Of a DNA stretch of 64,000 bases, positions 59,697 through 64,000 are shown in pieces (within the stretch, counting starts at the first letter, position 1; the number at the start of each line of letters is the position of its first letter). Source of the stretch: Ilumatobacteraceae bacterium (lineage in GTDB: Bacteria > Actinomycetota > Acidimicrobiia > Acidimicrobiales > Ilumatobacteraceae); assembly GCA_025463305.1 (NCBI GenBank), contig JAOBWK010000088.1, forward strand, positions 1 to 64,000, given 5' to 3'. Position numbers and translations under genes: made by a program. The notes under the pieces are model-generated. The model was given only the letters and a program-made list of their open reading frames with translations, made no database searches and was not told where the DNA came from.

Positions 59697-61069
59697 TGCA
59701 CGAGCACGATGCCGAGATCGAGGCTCTGACCGAGGCGATCGTCGGCTACGCGGTCGAGCGCGTCCGCCTCGATCCGCCGCCGCTCGATCGCTCCCGTTCG
59801 TACGCGGATCTGTACGCAGCGGCCGGTGAGACGATCACGCCCGACGGCCTCGGTGGGCTGCGTGCGCTCGAGGTGTTCACCGACGTGCTCGCGCCGGCCA
59901 CCATCAGCGTCGACCACACCAAGTTCTTGTCGTTCGTGCCCGCCGCGCCGACCGAGGCCGCGGTGCTGTTCGACCTCGTCGTCGGGGCCAGCAGCATCTA
60001 CGCCGGATCGTGGATGGAGGGATCCGGCGCGGTGTTCGCGGAGAACCAGGCGCTGCGCTGGCTCGCCGATCTCGCGGGCCTGCCCGACACCGCCGGCGGC
60101 GTGTTCGTCAGCGGTGGCACGGGCGGCAACCTCAGCGCGCTGATCGCGGCCCGGTTCGACTGGCGGCGCCGCACGGACGGCCGCAACGACCGGGTGCGTG
60201 GCCTGATCATCGCCTCCACCGGCTCGCACTCGTCGATCGCCTCGGCCGCGCGAGCGATGGACGCCGACATCGTCAAGGTGCCTGCCGACGACCGCGGGCG
60301 GCTGCACGGCGATGCGTTGCGGGCCACCGTCGACGCCCTCGATCCCGAGGACCGGGCGCGGATCTTCGCCGTCGTCGCCACGGCCGGCACCACGAACGCC
60401 GGTGTCATCGACGACCTCGACGGCGCGGGTCGGATCGCCGCCGAGCTCGGCGTGTGGTTCCACGTCGACGGCGCGTACGGCGCGGCCGCGCTGTGCTCGC
60501 CGGCCGTGCGCCCGAAGTTCGCCGGCATCGAGCGCTGCGACAGCTTCATCGTCGATCCGCACAAGTGGCTGTTCGCGCCGTTCGACTGCTGCGCGCTCGT
60601 CTACCGCAACCCGGAGATCGGTCGGGCTGCGCACACCCAGCACGCCGAATACCTCGACGTGCTCCACGGCGACTCGCCGGCGCACGAGTGGAACCCGAGC
60701 GACTACGCCCACCACCTCAGCCGTCGGGCCCGCGGGCTGCCGTTCTGGTTCAGTCTCGCCACTTACGGCACCGACGAGTACGCGACGTCGGTCGACATCA
60801 CCCTCGCCGTCACGCACGGCACCGCCGATCTGATCCGCGCCGCGGAGCACCTCGAGCTGCTGATGGAGCCGGAGCTGTCGATCCTGCTGTTCCGCCGGAT
60901 CGGTTGGGGACCGGCCGAGTACGAGGCGTGGAGCGATGCCGCGCTGCTCGCCGGCGACGCCTTCGTGGTGCCCACCGCGTGGAACGGTGAGACGGTCCTG
61001 CGTTTCTGCTTCGTGAACCCTTTGACAACGGTTGCTCAAGCGGGTGAAATCCTCGACTCGCTGATGTGA
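59696..61069 (+). CDS. PLP-dependent group II amino-acid decarboxylase
   Basis: A 457-residue fold-type I enzyme of the glutamate/aromatic amino-acid decarboxylase group. Motifs are FLSFVPAAPTEAAVLFD, GVFVSGGTGGNLSAL (phosphate binding), FHVDGAYGAAAL (Asp contacting the pyridine N), and VDPHKWLFAPFDC with the Schiff-base Lys290. The substrate (tryptophan, tyrosine, diaminobutyrate or other) cannot be read. The start is GTG overlapping the small membrane gene. A family start further downstream is unlikely because VHEHDAEIEALTEAIVGYAVERV is the expected first helix. Confidence 0.9.
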   Translation: MHEHDAEIEALTEAIVGYAVERVRLDPPPLDRSRSYADLYAAAGETITPDGLGGLRALEVFTDVLAPATISVDHTKFLSFVPAAPTEAAVLFDLVVGASSIYAGSWMEGSGAVFAENQALRWLADLAGLPDTAGGVFVSGGTGGNLSALIAARFDWRRRTDGRNDRVRGLIIASTGSHSSIASAARAMDADIVKVPADDRGRLHGDALRATVDALDPEDRARIFAVVATAGTTNAGVIDDLDGAGRIAAELGVWFHVDGAYGAAALCSPAVRPKFAGIERCDSFIVDPHKWLFAPFDCCALVYRNPEIGRAAHTQHAEYLDVLHGDSPAHEWNPSDYAHHLSRRARGLPFWFSLATYGTDEYATSVDITLAVTHGTADLIRAAEHLELLMEPELSILLFRRIGWGPAEYEAWSDAALLAGDAFVVPTAWNGETVLRFCFVNPLTTVAQAGEILDSLM

Positions 61070-61079
61070 GAATCGGCGG

Positions 61080-62468
61080 ATGGCAAATCCTGCTGCCCCC
61101 GGCGCCGACCTGCTGATCCGCAACGCTCGCCTCATCGCGACGGTCGACGTGGATCGGCGCGAGCTCGCCGGCGGCTGGGTGGCCATCACCGACGGGCTGG
61201 TCAGCGGCGTCGGCAGCTCCACCGAGGTGCCGCCGGACGCCACCGAGGTGATCGACGCCACCGACTGCCTGGTCACGCCGGGGCTGGTCAACAGCCATCA
61301 CCACATGTTCCAGAACCTCACCCGGGCCTATCCGCCGATGACGAAGGCGCCGCTGTTCGGCTGGCTGCAGAGCCTGTATCCGCTGTGGTCGGCCATCGAC
61401 GAGGAGGCCGTGTTCACCTCCGCGTGGGTGGGCCTGGCCGAGCTGGCGCTCAACGGGTGCACGACATCCACCGATCACCTCTACCTCCATCCGCGCGGCG
61501 CGGGCGATCTGCTCAGCGCCGAGATCGCGGCGGCGGTGGACCTCGGCATCCGCTTCCATCCGACCCGCGGCTCGATGTCGCTGTCGGAGAAGGACGGCGG
61601 CCTGCCGCCCGACAGCGTGGTGCAGGACGACGACGAGATCCTCGCCCAGAGCGAGGCAGCGGTGCTCCGCCACCACGATCGGTCGCACGGCGCGATGGTG
61701 CGCATCGCGCTCGCGCCGTGCTCGCCGTTCACCGTCACCGAGGACCTGATGGTGCGCTCGGCCGAGCTCGCCGAGCGGCTCGATGTCCGCCTCCACACCC
61801 ACTTCGCGGAGAACAGCGAAGACGACGACTTCGCCGTCGCCACCTACGGCTGCCGGCCCACCGAGTACCTCGAGCGCACGGGCTGGTGCAGCGACCGCAC
61901 GTGGGTGGCCCACTGCGTGATGCCGAACCACGACGAGGTGCATCGCCTCGGTGCTGCCGGCGTCGGCGCTGCGCACTGCCCGAGCAGCAACCTGATCCTC
62001 GCATCCGGACTCGCTCCGGTGGTCGACATGCGCGCTGCAGGGATGCACGTCGGGCTCGGTGTCGACGGCTCGTCGTCGGCCGACTCGGCGTCGCTGTGGC
62101 TCGAGGCCCGCCAGGCGATGCTGCTCGCCAAGCTGCGCAACGGTGCGGCCTCGGCCGACGCGCGGATGGCGCTGGAGATCGCCACCATCGGCGGTGCCGG
62201 CTGCCTCGGCCGGGTCGGCGAGATCGGCACGCTCACGGTCGGCGCGGTCGGCGACGTCGCGATCTGGTCGCTCACCGGCCCGACGTACGCGGGCGCGATC
62301 GCCGACCCCATCGAGGCGTGGTTGCGATGTGGTCCCACGGTCGCGCGCGACACCATCGTCCGCGGCCGGTTCCTGGTGCGGGATCGGCAGCTGCAGCACG
62401 GCGATCTCGATGAGCGCCTCGCCGATCACCATCGGATCTCGAGCCGGATCCAGCGGATCGACGTCTAG
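61080..62468 (+). CDS. Amidohydrolase of the 8-oxoguanine deaminase type
   Basis: A 462-residue metal-dependent deaminase. Metal ligands are the NSHHHMFQNLTRAYPP motif near residue 75, HTHFAENSEDD (His, Glu) and a final GVDGSSSADSAS Asp. The sequence SHHHMFQ.LTRA closely follows 8-oxoguanine deaminases and cytosine-like deaminases of the AtzA/TrzN group. It is likely to deaminate an oxidised guanine or related purine; the exact substrate is inference. It starts 10 bases after the decarboxylase stop, perhaps co-transcribed; GGCGG just upstream is only a weak ribosome-binding site. Confidence 0.85.
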   Translation: MANPAAPGADLLIRNARLIATVDVDRRELAGGWVAITDGLVSGVGSSTEVPPDATEVIDATDCLVTPGLVNSHHHMFQNLTRAYPPMTKAPLFGWLQSLYPLWSAIDEEAVFTSAWVGLAELALNGCTTSTDHLYLHPRGAGDLLSAEIAAAVDLGIRFHPTRGSMSLSEKDGGLPPDSVVQDDDEILAQSEAAVLRHHDRSHGAMVRIALAPCSPFTVTEDLMVRSAELAERLDVRLHTHFAENSEDDDFAVATYGCRPTEYLERTGWCSDRTWVAHCVMPNHDEVHRLGAAGVGAAHCPSSNLILASGLAPVVDMRAAGMHVGLGVDGSSSADSASLWLEARQAMLLAKLRNGAASADARMALEIATIGGAGCLGRVGEIGTLTVGAVGDVAIWSLTGPTYAGAIADPIEAWLRCGPTVARDTIVRGRFLVRDRQLQHGDLDERLADHHRISSRIQRIDV

Positions 62469-62565
62469 GGAGTCGAGCAGCGTGGAACGGCCGGACATGC
62501 ACTCCAGGACATGGGTCACGGCCGTCCGCGCGCACTCCGACGTCTCGTTGTTCCAGACTGATCCG

Positions 62566-63270
62566 ATGTTGATCGATCGGCGCACCCTGCTCTTCGGTGG
62601 TGTCGCATCCCTCGTCGTGGCCTGCTCCTCGGGATCGAAGCAGGGCGGCTCGGCGGGCACCGTGCCCGTCGGCCCCGTCACCTCGGCCAACATCGACCCG
62701 CCGTCGCCACCCAACCCGGCAGCGAGCAAGGTGCCCGCGTCGATCGCGATGGTGGGCGACAGCATCACGGCGCTGTCGAAGACCACCATCCAGGCCGTGA
62801 TGACCGAGATCGGGTTCCAGACGATCACGATCAACGCCGAGCCGAGCCGGCGGATCGAATCCGGCAAGCAGAAGCCGACGCCCGGTTTGAACATCGTCAA
62901 GTTCATCGAGGCGTCCAAGCCGGCGCCGGACATGTGGGTGATCGCGCTCGGTACGAACGACGCCGGTCAGTACTCGAACGACGCCGACTACCAGGCGCTG
63001 ATCGATGACGTGCTCGCGGTGATCCCGAAGAAGGCGCCGCTGGTGTGGATCAGCACGTATCGCCATGATCAGGTCCCGGCGTGCCAGCACTTCAACCTGC
63101 TCGTGCGTGCGTCGTTGCTCCAGCGCGGCAATGCCGCGATGGGCGAGTGGTTCGATCAGGTCACCAAGAACTCGAGCATCCTCACCCACGACGGCGTGCA
63201 CCCGAACGCGAAGGGCATCCTCGTGTTCGCCGACACGGTGCGCTCGGCCATCGCCACCGTGCTGGCCTGA
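62566..63270 (+). CDS. SGNH-hydrolase lipoprotein
   Basis: A 234-residue exported protein. The N-terminus MLIDRRTLLFGGVASLVVACSSGS has a twin arginine and a lipobox. An SGNH fold follows with block I MVGDSIT, Gly/Asn-containing ALGTNDAGQ and the catalytic pair DGVHPNAKG. It lacks the surface repeats of the larger SGNH protein at 22079-23938. The preceding 97 bases after the deaminase stop carry no gene. The substrate (acylated cell-wall polymer, lipid or xenobiotic ester) is unknown. The start is the ATG before the signal peptide. Confidence 0.85.
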   Translation: MLIDRRTLLFGGVASLVVACSSGSKQGGSAGTVPVGPVTSANIDPPSPPNPAASKVPASIAMVGDSITALSKTTIQAVMTEIGFQTITINAEPSRRIESGKQKPTPGLNIVKFIEASKPAPDMWVIALGTNDAGQYSNDADYQALIDDVLAVIPKKAPLVWISTYRHDQVPACQHFNLLVRASLLQRGNAAMGEWFDQVTKNSSILTHDGVHPNAKGILVFADTVRSAIATVLA

Positions 63271-63271
63271 G

Positions 63272-63586
63272 TCAGCGGCCGCGGTAGCCGGCGGGCACCG
63301 CTGCGGGCGCGTGCTTCGCAGCCAGCTGCAGCACTTCCTGCGCCGACGGGTTGACCACGCTCACCGAGCCGATCGACACGGTGGGCACGGTCTCGTTGCC
63401 ACGAGCGACGCTGCGCACGAACTCCGCAGCCGACGGTTCGTCCCAGATGTTGACCTTGCCGTACGGGACCTCGAGCTTGTCGAGCTGACGGAACAGGCCG
63501 GCGCAGAACCCGCAGCCGGGGCGCCAGTAGACGGTGATGCCGGCCTGGTCGCCGCCCGTCCGGTCGGTGGATGCGGAGTTGCTCAT
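63272..63586 (-). CDS. Mycoredoxin/glutaredoxin-like protein
   Basis: A 104-residue small redox protein. After a short tail the fold opens with ITVYWRPGCGFCAGLFRQL, active-site Cys25-x-x-Cys28 (WRPGCGFC), a pattern used by actinobacterial mycoredoxin-1, which reduces mycothiol-mixed disulphides. VPTVSIGSVSVVNPS contains the cis-proline. CATACT ends 6 nt before the ATG. It converges on the SGNH lipoprotein gene with one base between the stop codons. Confidence 0.9.
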   Translation of the reverse strand: MSNSASTDRTGGDQAGITVYWRPGCGFCAGLFRQLDKLEVPYGKVNIWDEPSAAEFVRSVARGNETVPTVSIGSVSVVNPSAQEVLQLAAKHAPAAVPAGYRGR

Positions 63587-63624
63587 GTGTGCAGTATGCC
63601 GGTGGACGCGAGGGCGCGGTGCCG

Positions 63625-63846
63625 TCAGCGGATCGACATCACCGCGGCCGCGAGCCCGGCGACCATGAGCGGCAGGTAGCGCGCCGGCACCAGCTCCCAC
63701 GACAGTGGGCGGGCAGCGCGTGACAGGGGGCGACGCTCGGCGGCCAGCATGCAGAAGCACGTGAGTCCGGTGATCATCGCGAGGTACGCGATCACGAGGG
63801 AGAAGCCCACCGCCACAGCCTGCCAGACCGCGTCGGCGGTTGTCAT
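63625..63846 (-). CDS. Small two-helix membrane protein
   Basis: A 73-residue protein with two membrane segments: AVGFSLVIAYLAMITGLTCFCMLAA near the N-terminus, with two cysteines, and YLPLMVAGLAAAVM at the end. A basic stretch (ERRPLSRAARPLSW) lies between. I recognise no family. The ATG is chosen because the upstream extension looks non-coding and basic. It lies 38 bases upstream of the mycoredoxin-like gene on the same strand and may be co-transcribed. Confidence 0.5.
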   Translation of the reverse strand: MTTADAVWQAVAVGFSLVIAYLAMITGLTCFCMLAAERRPLSRAARPLSWELVPARYLPLMVAGLAAAVMSIR

Positions 63847-63967
63847 GCCGTGCAGCTGACAGAATCTCGACGAAGTCGCGCGAATGCTGTCGAATCGGTG
63901 TGGCCTCGTTCGTCGTCTGCCCGAGCCGCTCAGTCCGAGCGAGCCCACCTGACACAAGGGGAAGCCC

Positions 63968-64000
63968 ATGAAGTACATGCTGTTGCTCGCCGATGATCCC
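63968..64000 (+). CDS. Start of a YCII-like (DGPF) protein, cut by the window edge
   Basis: Only 11 codons are visible: MKYMLLLADDP. This opening is characteristic of the YCII/DGPF-domain family (MKYMLLIY.DE), small ferredoxin-like proteins of unclear role that often accompany ECF sigma factors. An AGGGGAAG Shine-Dalgarno lies 3-4 nt before the ATG. The 121 bases upstream hold no other gene. Confidence 0.55.
   Translation, partial: MKYMLLLADDP

Overview
The window looks like chromosomal DNA of a high-G+C actinobacterium. Support comes from strong G/C third positions in every gene, a WhiB regulator, the clpS-DUF2017 pair, an actinobacterial-type caa3 oxidase cluster with CtaG, a mycoredoxin-like protein, a TIGR03857-like F420 (LLM) oxidoreductase and a TIGR03085 protein. 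The gene mix and the secreted '..DTR..' repeat proteins suggest the Acidimicrobiia (Ilumatobacter-like), but that placement is inference. I see no rRNA, CRISPR array, phage, integrase or insertion sequence. The region is mostly housekeeping, densely packed, with many 1-4 nt start/stop overlaps.

Layout. 1-5.9 kb: a SNF2-type helicase cut by the left edge and divergent clpB, with a 31-nt palindrome between them, then a TIGR03085 protein. 5.9-11.4 kb (minus): an L,D-transpeptidase with surface repeats, a two-component system and a HisD-family dehydrogenase. 11.4-16 kb: purA-purB, an unknown basic protein, an acyl-CoA thioesterase and pyrE. 16-25 kb: a GGDEF-EAL protein, a hemolysin-III membrane protein, a LarA-like protein, an LLM oxidoreductase, trmB, a secreted SGNH protein with the same surface repeats, and a TetR regulator divergent from a membrane protein. 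25.1-25.5 kb: tRNA-Glu, tRNA-Asp and tRNA-Phe. 25.5-27.4 kb: DegV, DUF2017 and clpS.

27.4-37.6 kb is the respiratory block: ctaB, then three membrane genes, then coxB (with a cytochrome c domain), coxA, coxC, a subunit IV gene, ctaG and a small membrane protein. The three genes between ctaB and coxB are the most unusual feature of the window. The first is a full-length subunit I paralog in which all six haem/copper histidines are replaced. The second is a subunit III paralog. The third joins a CtaF-like membrane part to a cupredoxin-like outer domain with no copper ligands. Together they look like a metal-free copy of an oxidase encoded beside the real one.

37.6-47.8 kb: an ABC exporter, serS, pdxH, a TlpA/CcdA/PGA-hydrolase operon, whiB with a small unknown gene, an acyl-ACP thioesterase, a divergent CHAD/CYTH pair and a LysM lipoprotein. 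47.8-64 kb: SDR, VOC and MBL enzymes, orn, an APH kinase, an aldehyde dehydrogenase, fxsA, an MFS transporter, divergent mrp/erpA, a thioredoxin-fold lipoprotein, ridA-tag, a TMEM175-like channel, a PLP decarboxylase, an 8-oxoguanine-deaminase-like amidohydrolase, an SGNH lipoprotein, a mycoredoxin and the start of a YCII-like gene.

A recurring signal on both strands is a TANNNT hexamer ending 6-8 nt before an ATG or GTG with no Shine-Dalgarno between. This is the expected layout of leaderless transcripts, and I used it to choose several starts. Genes inside operons rely instead on Shine-Dalgarno sites or overlapping stop/start codons.
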